NCBI RefSeq assembly: GCF_013166595.1
Contig: NZ_JABKKG010000013.1
Coordinates: forward strand, 1 to 61,820
Direction of reading: 5' to 3'
Source of the DNA: Palleniella intestinalis
Lineage (GTDB): Bacteria > Bacteroidota > Bacteroidia > Bacteroidales > Bacteroidaceae
DNA length: 61,820 bases
Each line of letters begins with the position of its first letter. Position 1 is the first letter of the stretch. The notes below the pieces were generated by a model, which was given only the letters and a program-made list of their open reading frames with translations, was not told the origin of the DNA and did not search any database. This document shows positions 26,680 to 34,910 of the stretch, piece after piece. The translations under genes were made by a program, and so were the position numbers.

Positions 26680-26866
26680 GGGCGGCAAGTGCCGTTTCGC
26701 TTGTCTGTAAGGCAAACGTCCGGCAGCCTTCCGCAATTTGTGCCAAATTGGGTATTCCCTCCGTTTCCCTTCATCCACACTTGCCTTATGTGCCTCAGGT
26801 ACTCCGTGAGGAAGGCATCAAAAATTTCCCGAAAACAAGAAGCCAAAGGCTTCAAACAAAAGGGAA
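26665..26866 (+). ncRNA. Putative structured leader RNA, copy A
   Basis: Non-coding stretch before the pcfK-like gene that shares spaced blocks with 40108-40320. A 10-bp closing stem pairs ACGGAGTACC (26665-26674) with GGTACTCCGT (26798-26807). The first strand can instead pair ACGGAG with CTCCGT at 26759-26764. A terminal hairpin GAAGCC-AAA-GGCTTC (26839-26853) precedes an ACAAAAGGGAAA block. Copy B keeps the same layout with changed pairs. Two competing pairings suggest a switch or attenuator; function is inferred. Confidence 0.55.
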
Positions 26867-26966
26867 ATAAACGATTAGCGAGAGCAGAGAGATGCTTGCT
26901 TATCTATGCCGAGCGTGAGTTTATTGCGCAAAGCGAAAAGAATTAGAAATCAAAATTAGCAGAACA

Positions 26967-27389
26967 ATGAAAGGAACAGCGCAATTCAAAGAAATCATCA
27001 AGAACTATCTTGACAATCGGGCAAAGGAAGATGAACTTTTCCGTGTCAAGTACGAAACCACGACACGCACCATTGACGATGTGGTAACATATATACTCAA
27101 CGAGGTGCAGCGGTCGGGATGCTGCGGATTTGCAGACGAGGAAATTTTCTCAATGGCGGTTCACGTAGTGGATGAGCCTACCCTTGAAATCGGTAAACCT
27201 TTGCAGTGCGGTGTGGTGGTCAATCACCACATCGAACTGACAGAGGAAGAAAAGGCGGAACAGCGGAAAGCTGCCATGCAACGCTATCAGGACGAGGAAC
27301 TGCGCAAGATACAGCAACGCAATTCCAGACCCAAAGCGGTCAAACCCAAAGCGACCCAGCAACCCGAACTCTCACTATTTGACTTTTGA
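26967..27389 (+). CDS. PcfK-like protein
   Basis: A 140-residue protein resembling PcfK: KEIIKNYLDNRAKEDELF, then IDDVVTYILNEVQRSG CCGFADEEIFSMAVHYV-like sequence, and a Gln/Lys-rich C-terminus ending LSLFDF. PcfK and PcfJ are paired genes first named on enterococcal plasmid pCF10 and frequent in Bacteroidales ICEs; their function is not established. It is 3 bp before the pcfJ-like gene and follows the structured leader. Confidence 0.8.
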   Translation: MKGTAQFKEIIKNYLDNRAKEDELFRVKYETTTRTIDDVVTYILNEVQRSGCCGFADEEIFSMAVHVVDEPTLEIGKPLQCGVVVNHHIELTEEEKAEQRKAAMQRYQDEELRKIQQRNSRPKAVKPKATQQPELSLFDF

Positions 27390-27392
27390 ACC

Positions 27393-28673
27393 ATGAAACC
27401 GAGAAACAAATTTGAAAAAGCGGTGGTAGCCTCCAATGCGAGGCTTACCGCCATCAGTTATAAAGCCGAAGAATGGGCAATCAAGAACGTGGTGAAGCAT
27501 ATCGCTTTCCGTACATCAGGGCATAAGTGTACCTGTGGTGATTGTGGCGAGAAGTTTGAACACAAGGGAAAAGGGAATGTAACTATCCCTTGTCCGCATT
27601 GTGGACATAAGGTTGAGATTGTAGATACGCTGAAACGCAAACGGAAAGAAGCGAACTACTTTTCTATCCTTGAAGCCATTGACGGCTTGCAGGTGCAGAA
27701 GGTATTCCTTTTGTCGGTTATCTACAGCAAAGGCAACCCGATAAAAACAGATTGCAGGGAGGTATGCCGTATGTGGGTCAATGTGCAAGGCAAGGTGGCG
27801 GTAACGACTCGCAAGAGGGCTATGGGATACTATGTGGATAGCTTCAACTGGGGTTCTTCCATTGAACTGAGAAACTTGTATGATGTGCATTGGTGCATTT
27901 CCGATGCCTATATCTATCCCCGATATTCGCTCATTCCCGAACTGAGACGCAACGGACTGAAAGGCAGATTGCCGGAGAATTGCCATTTGTGCAGGCTGAT
28001 GTCGGCTTTGTTATCCGATAATCGGATAGAAACGCTGATGAAGTGCGGAAACCGCAAGGCGGTAGCCTATTTCGTGAACCATCCACGTGAACTTGATGCT
28101 TGTTGGGCATCCTACAAGATAGCTGCAAGACACCGCTATGTACCGAAGGACTACGGAATGTGGTGCGACACCATACGTTTACTCGAAAAGTGCGGCAAGG
28201 ACATCCGCAGCATGAAATATATCTGTCCGAAAGACCTTAAAGCGGAACACGACCGCTGGCTGCATAAGGTGAATGTAGCGGAGGAAAAGCGCAGAAGCAT
28301 AGAGAAGTTACAAAGAGCCAAGCAGCGAGAAGATGAGTTTTACAAGAATAAATCTTGTTTCTTTGGTATTGTCATTACCGACAATGATATTGAGATTTCC
28401 GTATTGGACTCTTTGGAGGCATACAAGGCAGAGGGTGAAAAGATGAAGCATTGCGTATTCCAGTGCGAATACTATGCCAAGAGGGATTCAGTCATCCTTT
28501 CCGCTCACGACCTGCAAGGCAACCGCATCGAGACGGTGGAGTTCTCGCTCAGTCAAGGCAAGGTGATACAGAGCCGTGGGGTATGCAACCAAAACACGGA
28601 GTATCACGACCGCATCATCAAGTTGGTAAACGATAACGCCCACCGCTTCTTGAAAGCAAGGGAAACAGCATAA
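27393..28673 (+). CDS. PcfJ-like protein
   Basis: A 426-residue protein of the PcfJ family. An N-terminal zinc-ribbon region has HKCTCGDCGEKF and CPHCGHKVEIV (about 43-75); the C-terminal part contains the typical MKHCVFQCEYYAKRDSVILSA segment with conserved His and Cys, and a VEFSLSQGKVIQSRGVCN motif. The family function is unknown. It follows pcfK with a 3-bp gap and is followed by a hairpin likely to end the operon. Confidence 0.8.
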   Translation: MKPRNKFEKAVVASNARLTAISYKAEEWAIKNVVKHIAFRTSGHKCTCGDCGEKFEHKGKGNVTIPCPHCGHKVEIVDTLKRKRKEANYFSILEAIDGLQVQKVFLLSVIYSKGNPIKTDCREVCRMWVNVQGKVAVTTRKRAMGYYVDSFNWGSSIELRNLYDVHWCISDAYIYPRYSLIPELRRNGLKGRLPENCHLCRLMSALLSDNRIETLMKCGNRKAVAYFVNHPRELDACWASYKIAARHRYVPKDYGMWCDTIRLLEKCGKDIRSMKYICPKDLKAEHDRWLHKVNVAEEKRRSIEKLQRAKQREDEFYKNKSCFFGIVITDNDIEISVLDSLEAYKAEGEKMKHCVFQCEYYAKRDSVILSAHDLQGNRIETVEFSLSQGKVIQSRGVCNQNTEYHDRIIKLVNDNAHRFLKARETA

Positions 28674-28695
28674 GTTCCTGATAATTGTTCTGAGT

Positions 28696-28727
28696 CCCCG
28701 ACTTGCGTTGTGAAACGTGGGTCGGGG
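28696..28727. terminator. GC-rich hairpin between convergent genes
   Basis: CCCCGAC (28696-28702) pairs with GTCGGGG (28721-28727), with additional inner CGTT/AACG pairing. It lies between the converging pcfJ and recD2-like genes, fitting a bidirectional terminator, though T-runs are poor. Confidence 0.5.
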
Positions 28728-28735
28728 TATTGGGG

Positions 28736-30961
28736 TTAATCGCCTTTCTTTCCGTATGTGGGTTTATTTTCTGCCACCATAGCATAGTCGCTCTGCTTGG
28801 GAAACTCGTATTTCTTGGGAGTGCTTGATGCAGAGGTTGAAGAACTTAGCCGTTCTTTCAATTTGGTATTGCGCTTCAAGACCGACATATTGCGGATGGC
28901 GAAAGCCAGTGCTTTCTTCGTGCCGACAAGTACGCATATCTTTTTGGCGCGGGTGATGCCCGTATAGATGAGATTACGCTGGAGCATCACGTAATGGGTC
29001 ATCAATACGGGCATCACTACGATGGGATATTCAGAGCCTTGCGACTTGTGTATGGTGGTAGCGTATGCCAAGGTCAGCTCGTCAAGTTCCGACACTTCGT
29101 ACTCTATCGCCCTGCCGTCGAAGTCTACCAGTAAGGTGCGGTCTTCGAGATTGACTTTTTCGACATAGCCCAAGTCCCCATTGAATACTTCCTTGTCATA
29201 GTTGTTGCGGAGTTGCATCACTCTGTCACCCTGCCGGAAGGAATAGCCGCTTCGGTTGAGTGCCAACGTGTTTGTGTTCAAAGCCGATTGCAGTGCCATA
29301 TTCAGATTGGCAGCACCCACCACGCCACGCTGCATCGGAGTAAGCACCTGAATGTCGCTTATCGGACGCTTGTATGCTTTTGGTAGACGACCTTTTACCA
29401 GATTCACGATGGTTTCCGCTACTTGTTCAGGCTCTTCCTGCTGTATAAAGAAAAAGTCGGTCTGCTGCCCGTTGCTTGTGTCTGGAAATACTCCCTTGTT
29501 TATGGCGTGGGCACTCATTACAATACGACTGGACTGTGCCTGTCGGAATATGCGTGTCAGGCGGATAACAGGAATCTGTCCGCTTTCGATGATGTCTCGC
29601 AGCACATTACCTGCTCCTACGCTGGGCAACTGGTCAATGTCACCCACCAGTATCAGACGCATAGAAACGGGCAACGCCTTCATCAGATTGTTCATCAGGA
29701 TGATGTCTATCATCGAACACTCGTCCACAATGAGCGCATCACTTTCCAACGGGTTCTCGTCGTTCCGCTTGTAGCCGTCCTTTGGATTGTATTCCAGAAG
29801 TCGGTGGATGGTCTTTGCTTCCATGCCTGTTGCCTCGCCCATACGCTTGGCGGCACGTCCCGTGGGGGCGGCAAGCAGGATGCGCAGACCCATTGCTTGC
29901 AGGGCGGCGATGATGCCTTGCGTGGTGGTTGTCTTTCCTGTTCCAGGTCCTCCGGTCAGCACCATTACCTTGGATTCGACCGCCTGCCGGATGGCCACCA
30001 CCTGCACCTCGTCGTACTCGATGCCGGTGGATTTAGAGATTTTCGCCATGTCGGGCATCTTCCGGAACAGGTTGCCTTCCGTGTGGTTCAGCAGGTTGTT
30101 CAGGCGGTTTGCCGTACCCACCTCGGCATAGTAGAACGGCGGCATATAGAGGGCTTCCGCATCCTGAATCAGGTCTTCGCTCTGGAGCATTTCCGCTATT
30201 GCCTGACGGATGGACGCTTCCTCGGCTTCGAGCAATTCGACAGCCGCTTTGAGCAATTGTTCCTCCTCCGCATAGACGTGTCCTTCCTCGGAAAGGTGGC
30301 TGAGCGTGTAGGTGATACCGCTCTTGCAACGGCGCAGGTCGTTCTTTTCGTAACCCATCTTGGCGGCGATGCCGTCGGCGGTCTTGAAACCGATGCCCCA
30401 GATGTCATCCGCCAGTTTGTAAGGATTTGATTTCACCGTGTCGATGCTTTCCTTGCCGTACTGACGGTAAATCTTGGCAGCGTAGGCGGTACTCACCCCG
30501 TAGCCTTGCAGGAAGAGCATCACGTTCTTGATGTCCTTCTGCTTCTCCCAGCTCTCGGCAATCTTCTCCACCCGTTTCTTCCCGATGCCGGGCACCTCGT
30601 ACAACCGCTCAATGTCGGTCTCGATGATGTCGATGGTTTCCAGTCCAAAACGGCTGACGATGAGCTGGGCGAACTTCGGGCCGATGCCTTTTACCAGTCC
30701 GCTGCCTAAGTATTTCTCGATGCCGTAAATGGTGGCAGGCATTACCTCTTCCCACGATGTCGCTACGAACTGATTGCCATACCGCTTATCCACTTTCCAT
30801 TCGCCTTCGCACAACAGGACACTGCCTGCCGGGACTTCCAGTAGGTTGCCGACAAGGGTCACAAGGTCAGAGTAACCTTTGACCTTGACCCGCATCACCG
30901 AATATCCGTTCTCCGGATTCTGGTAAGTGATTCGTTCTACTACACAGCGAAGTTTTTGCAT
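28736..30961 (-). CDS. RecD2-like ATP-dependent DNA helicase
   Basis: A 741-residue SF1B helicase like RecD2: an N-terminal OB-like domain (1-75), tandem helix-hairpin-helix motifs (about 85-160, KGIGPKFAQLIV and VPGIGKKRVEKI), Walker A TGGPGTGKTTTT near 340, Walker B IVDECSMID near 410, and the C-terminal YATTIHKSQGSEYP motif. It would unwind DNA 5' to 3' and may process transferred or recombining DNA. Slightly more GC-rich than the next cargo block, it seems part of the ICE backbone. Confidence 0.88.
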   Translation of the reverse strand: MQKLRCVVERITYQNPENGYSVMRVKVKGYSDLVTLVGNLLEVPAGSVLLCEGEWKVDKRYGNQFVATSWEEVMPATIYGIEKYLGSGLVKGIGPKFAQLIVSRFGLETIDIIETDIERLYEVPGIGKKRVEKIAESWEKQKDIKNVMLFLQGYGVSTAYAAKIYRQYGKESIDTVKSNPYKLADDIWGIGFKTADGIAAKMGYEKNDLRRCKSGITYTLSHLSEEGHVYAEEEQLLKAAVELLEAEEASIRQAIAEMLQSEDLIQDAEALYMPPFYYAEVGTANRLNNLLNHTEGNLFRKMPDMAKISKSTGIEYDEVQVVAIRQAVESKVMVLTGGPGTGKTTTTQGIIAALQAMGLRILLAAPTGRAAKRMGEATGMEAKTIHRLLEYNPKDGYKRNDENPLESDALIVDECSMIDIILMNNLMKALPVSMRLILVGDIDQLPSVGAGNVLRDIIESGQIPVIRLTRIFRQAQSSRIVMSAHAINKGVFPDTSNGQQTDFFFIQQEEPEQVAETIVNLVKGRLPKAYKRPISDIQVLTPMQRGVVGAANLNMALQSALNTNTLALNRSGYSFRQGDRVMQLRNNYDKEVFNGDLGYVEKVNLEDRTLLVDFDGRAIEYEVSELDELTLAYATTIHKSQGSEYPIVVMPVLMTHYVMLQRNLIYTGITRAKKICVLVGTKKALAFAIRNMSVLKRNTKLKERLSSSTSASSTPKKYEFPKQSDYAMVAENKPTYGKKGD

Positions 30962-31228
30962 AGACGATTGTTAAATCTATTTCATTGTTGTCCGACGGAA
31001 TCCTTTAAATTGTTTATAAAATATTGATGTTCAATTATTTATGCGGCAACTTCAGCAAAGTAACTTATCCATAGCAAGAAGATTAATAATCAATTATTTA
31101 TAAACATTTATCGGACACTAATAAATCTATTTAATTATTGTTTCGTGAGTAAACTCTTATAAAAAATGCATCTCCTTTTATTTGTGTTAACAAGCAATGG
31201 ATTAAGTTCTTTTATGTTCATCGGTCTT
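30962..31228. other. AT-rich gap with a 20-bp imperfect direct repeat
   Basis: No gene seen. TAAATCTATTT(C/A)ATT(G/A)TTGT occurs at 30972-30991 and 31122-31141 with 18 of 20 identities, near the border where base composition drops into the restriction island. It might mark the island edge. Confidence 0.35.
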
Positions 31229-32956
31229 TTATGCCTTGTCAAAATCAAATAATATAACCTCTAACTTGACATCTCGTTGATTATCTTGTGGTAAACCAAA
31301 GATAAAGCTTAGAGATGTTTCTTCACGTTTTCCACAAGATTTCTTATAATATTGATGTTGCGTCACAGAACTTTCTATTGCGCTCATAACAGTTGAAAGA
31401 TTAGTTCCTTTAACAAATACCATAAGAGCTGTATTTGTATCTCTCCATGTAAGGTATCTGTCAAATAATTGGCTGATAGCTTCCATAAAATGTTTTTTTC
31501 CATGCCATATTTTACATTCGCCAACAAACAAATTTGAGCTATTGGTAGAATCTTTTAATAGTATGTCTGTCTTGCCAATATGGTTGAAAGACTCTGCTGT
31601 AACCGTTACGGACTGAAACCTTCTTTCCAGCATAGCAATAAAAACATCTCTTAAAGCCTCCTCGTCTTTATTTTGGTATAAAGATGGTTTTTGCTCCATA
31701 CTTTTTCCAATAAGATTGATTTCTTTAATAATACTTTCATATACATCTACATTATCTGTAATTTGATTAATGCTGGCACTTTTTGCTATTATAGAACGAG
31801 ATGAAGGGTCATATACATAATTGGCTATGGTTCTATGAATAATTTTGTCAACTGCTTCTCCAATAACATTAATATTAACACTGAACCATTCACGTGGTGA
31901 AATGACTACACCTCTATCATCTGGAATATTAATATTAAGACGTACTTGATCAAAAAATGAATGCAATTTGTCCTCTAAATCACGTGGTTTAATATTATAG
32001 CATCTATAAACTTGTGCAACCTCCACACCTGCATACAGATAGGTTGGTTCATTGATTGCATTCTTTATACGTTCGGTTACAGATGTTGTTGTACTTCCTA
32101 TCTTATATACATCAGGAACATTGCGCAGTTTTGCATGTTTACTCCTAAGCACATATACAAAGCCCTTTGCTTGATCGTCGTTTTCAATTTTTTCAGAAAC
32201 TAGCTGTTCTTCGTTATAGTCGGTAATGGCATAACCTTCTTTTTGAAGAGCCTTGTCTAGTGACCGATACAACATATCGGAAGTTGTACCATTGTCAAAA
32301 ATACAATATGTACGGCCATCAAACCGTTGTCTATCACCACTTTTATATCTATAGAGATTTGTTTCTCCATCGACTGATTTTAAATATACTATGATTCCCC
32401 CTAAAACATAAAATTTATTGGGAAATAACTCTTGTGGATGATATACAGCCAGCTTTCTATACCCTTGCTCTAAATCTTTATGTAAAGATTCAAACATTGG
32501 ACGATATGTATCAAAATCCTGACAAAATTTCCTGCGAGATATGTATTCAGGTAATATCCTATCGGATTTTTTCACATGATTCATCTCAAAAATAGAGCTA
32601 TCATAATCACTAGCGAGCAAATTTAAAGGATCATTTCCCAAAATGTCTTCTAGCGTTATGTTTGATATGCCCATTCCATTCAAAAGCCCATATATATCAA
32701 AGTCTTTCAACTCTTTTACCATATTTGCATTATTTCGAATTGCTTCAAGACGGCAAAATAATTGAAACTCATATATGTCTGATGATGACTTTTGAGGTTC
32801 ACGATCATATTCTTCAAAGAAATTGACAATTTCCTCGAAGTTTTGCAGCAGAACAGAACGATTTGACCTTGTTATGGATTTTGGTTTCTGTTTTAGTAAA
32901 CCTAAAGGGTCATTCTGTGACAAAAAATCTATAAAATCTGATTTATTCTCAGCCAT
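31229..32956 (-). CDS. GIY-YIG (T5orf172-type) protein with PD-(D/E)XK-like C-terminus
   Basis: A 575-residue protein, last gene of the restriction-type operon. Residues 181-245 hold a strand-rich region with FDNGTTSDMLYRSLDKAL, commonly found before GIY-YIG domains; 265-360 is the GIY-YIG nuclease domain (GFVYVLRSKH... VYKIGSTTTSVTERI, then LEDKLHSFF). The C-terminal part (about 430-530) has a second nuclease-like signature, D464 (GKTDILL) and E480-C-K482 (VGECKIWHG). It overlaps the helicase gene by 8 bp. It is the obvious candidate for the cutting subunit; two nuclease folds in one chain is unusual. Confidence 0.75.
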   Translation of the reverse strand: MAENKSDFIDFLSQNDPLGLLKQKPKSITRSNRSVLLQNFEEIVNFFEEYDREPQKSSSDIYEFQLFCRLEAIRNNANMVKELKDFDIYGLLNGMGISNITLEDILGNDPLNLLASDYDSSIFEMNHVKKSDRILPEYISRRKFCQDFDTYRPMFESLHKDLEQGYRKLAVYHPQELFPNKFYVLGGIIVYLKSVDGETNLYRYKSGDRQRFDGRTYCIFDNGTTSDMLYRSLDKALQKEGYAITDYNEEQLVSEKIENDDQAKGFVYVLRSKHAKLRNVPDVYKIGSTTTSVTERIKNAINEPTYLYAGVEVAQVYRCYNIKPRDLEDKLHSFFDQVRLNINIPDDRGVVISPREWFSVNINVIGEAVDKIIHRTIANYVYDPSSRSIIAKSASINQITDNVDVYESIIKEINLIGKSMEQKPSLYQNKDEEALRDVFIAMLERRFQSVTVTAESFNHIGKTDILLKDSTNSSNLFVGECKIWHGKKHFMEAISQLFDRYLTWRDTNTALMVFVKGTNLSTVMSAIESSVTQHQYYKKSCGKREETSLSFIFGLPQDNQRDVKLEVILFDFDKA

Positions 32957-34910
32957 TTTTTTCCATTATTCTCCGTTTCGCGTAAAGCAATACCTCTGCC
33001 AATCTACGTTCATATGGATCATTACTATCTAAATTAGGTTCTCTTTGCATCTTTTGAGCAAATTCGGTTACCTTTGGCCAAAGCACCTTAGCTTCATCAT
33101 CAGTTACATCAATTCTCATAGATTTGATGTAAGCTTGAATAGAACGAAATACTCTTGAATCCAGTGACTTGGATAAAACCTCATAAGCATCGTGAAATGG
33201 ATTTACCGAATAGATGAGGTCGATGTTAATCTCGTTAACGTTTATAAGTCTATTAGCAAACTCTAAGAACTTTTGTCCATTTATATCTTTTATATTTCTA
33301 TGCGAAAGAACAGAATCTATCACAATATATGTGCCTAGTTCCTTTGATTCTTCTTCATTTAAATCAGGAATAACCTCGCGTATAACCTTAGGAATAAGGC
33401 CATTATTGATGGTCTCTGCAGGAACATTTTGACCAATAGCATGTTGTACGTCTGGATTTTGAAGGATTCTTGCTTTCAAGTCAACGAGATCATTATCAAT
33501 AATATCCTGAATTTTATTAGATCTTATTCCACGGAATCCATCTATGAAAATGGTGTGACTACTTCCGTCTTCCTTTTTGGAAGAAGCCTCACCATTTTCA
33601 TCCTGTTTGCCGATTAAGTCCTTTGGCTTAAAATTATATTTTGGAGCAATAACTTCTTCCATTAACAAGGATGCAGAGATAGCTTTCAAAATATTATTGA
33701 CGCTTTCAACTATTTCTTCTCGATTTGCACTTGGTTCAGCGACAAGATTGGTGAATTGTGCATGCGATTTATTTTTACTATCGCGGGTACATCTGCCAAT
33801 AATTTGTACTATTTCAGTAAGTGAACCTCGATAACCAATGGTGAGTGTTGTTTCACAAAAAGGCCAATCAAAGCCTTCTTTTGCCATTCCCAATGCAATT
33901 ATTATATCCATATCCTCAGGCTTTTGAATTGCCCTTAGGTATGACATTATTCTTTCACGTTGCTCATAGTCGGTGTCATTTACTAAGTCTGCAATTCGTA
34001 ATTCTCGTCCATTGTTGGTACGTACATGATATATACCGCAATCATCAGTGAACATATATGTTCCTATACAACCAAGAATTTGATCTACCTCCATTATTTT
34101 TTCTCCAGTGGATTCAGCTGAATTTACATTTGGAATGTATATTATTGTCTTCTTGGATAAGTCTAAAACCTCAGAGTCTTTAAGCGCTTCATAATAAACA
34201 CCATTATAGAAATGAAAGCCTATTCCTAGGGATTTGAGATATTGATACCCATTTAACTGTTCGTAATAATTGTATGTAACCTTTTCAAATTTACGTTCAT
34301 CACTAGGGCTTAAAACTGCGACACAGTCTCCCCGGAAATAAGACCCCGTCATAGCTAAAATATGTGCATTCGTTTCAGCCATGATTGCTCTTAGCAATTC
34401 ACCTAGCTTGCTATCGGCTTCTGCAGATACATGATGAAACTCATCAATTGCTAAGAGGCAATCGTTGAACTTTGAGTATCCAATTTTTTCATAGGCAAAT
34501 CTCAATGTAGAGTGGGTACATAGAAGAATCTTTGCATCTCTATCCTCCATAAAAGTGGAAAATGTTTTTGTCTTCATTGGTTCTCCACCTGGAGAGCAAA
34601 GATCGTACTTTTGATTTATTACCCAGTCTGTGTGAAAACCATTATCCATCAATCTTGTGCTTCCAAATGATTTTCCTATCGAACGTTCAGGAACTGCAAC
34701 AATAACCTTTTTTACTAGCCCTTGCTTTAGCTTTTCTATCGCGATGAACATTAAAGCTCTGGATTTACCAGACGCTGGAGGGGCTTTCAGTAGAAGATAT
34801 TGGGAGGCGTATTTTTCATATGCTCTCAGCTGCATCTCGCGCATACCTAGATTATTTGTTGTTACGCTACTGCCGTTTCTATCGTATGTAGTTTCAAATA
34901 GATTGTTCAT
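32949..34910 (-). CDS. SF2 DEAD/DEAH-like helicase of the restriction operon
   Basis: A 653-residue superfamily 2 ATPase: Walker A APPASGKS at 43-50, motif II DEFH at 156-159, motif III-like MTGSY near 188, and motif VI IIGRCTRD near 385. The C-terminal ~230 residues are helical and unassigned. Type I and III restriction enzymes use related motors for translocation. It overlaps its neighbours by 8 bp and 17 bp, so all are translated from one mRNA. No nuclease motif is seen within it. Confidence 0.85.
   Translation of the reverse strand: MNNLFETTYDRNGSSVTTNNLGMREMQLRAYEKYASQYLLLKAPPASGKSRALMFIAIEKLKQGLVKKVIVAVPERSIGKSFGSTRLMDNGFHTDWVINQKYDLCSPGGEPMKTKTFSTFMEDRDAKILLCTHSTLRFAYEKIGYSKFNDCLLAIDEFHHVSAEADSKLGELLRAIMAETNAHILAMTGSYFRGDCVAVLSPSDERKFEKVTYNYYEQLNGYQYLKSLGIGFHFYNGVYYEALKDSEVLDLSKKTIIYIPNVNSAESTGEKIMEVDQILGCIGTYMFTDDCGIYHVRTNNGRELRIADLVNDTDYEQRERIMSYLRAIQKPEDMDIIIALGMAKEGFDWPFCETTLTIGYRGSLTEIVQIIGRCTRDSKNKSHAQFTNLVAEPSANREEIVESVNNILKAISASLLMEEVIAPKYNFKPKDLIGKQDENGEASSKKEDGSSHTIFIDGFRGIRSNKIQDIIDNDLVDLKARILQNPDVQHAIGQNVPAETINNGLIPKVIREVIPDLNEEESKELGTYIVIDSVLSHRNIKDINGQKFLEFANRLINVNEINIDLIYSVNPFHDAYEVLSKSLDSRVFRSIQAYIKSMRIDVTDDEAKVLWPKVTEFAQKMQREPNLDSNDPYERRLAEVLLYAKRRIMEKNG

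Noticed and set aside
26604..26946. Open frames overlapping the copy A leader
   Set aside because: Copy B shows conserved pairing and block sequence but not conserved reading frames, so RNA structure explains the conservation better.
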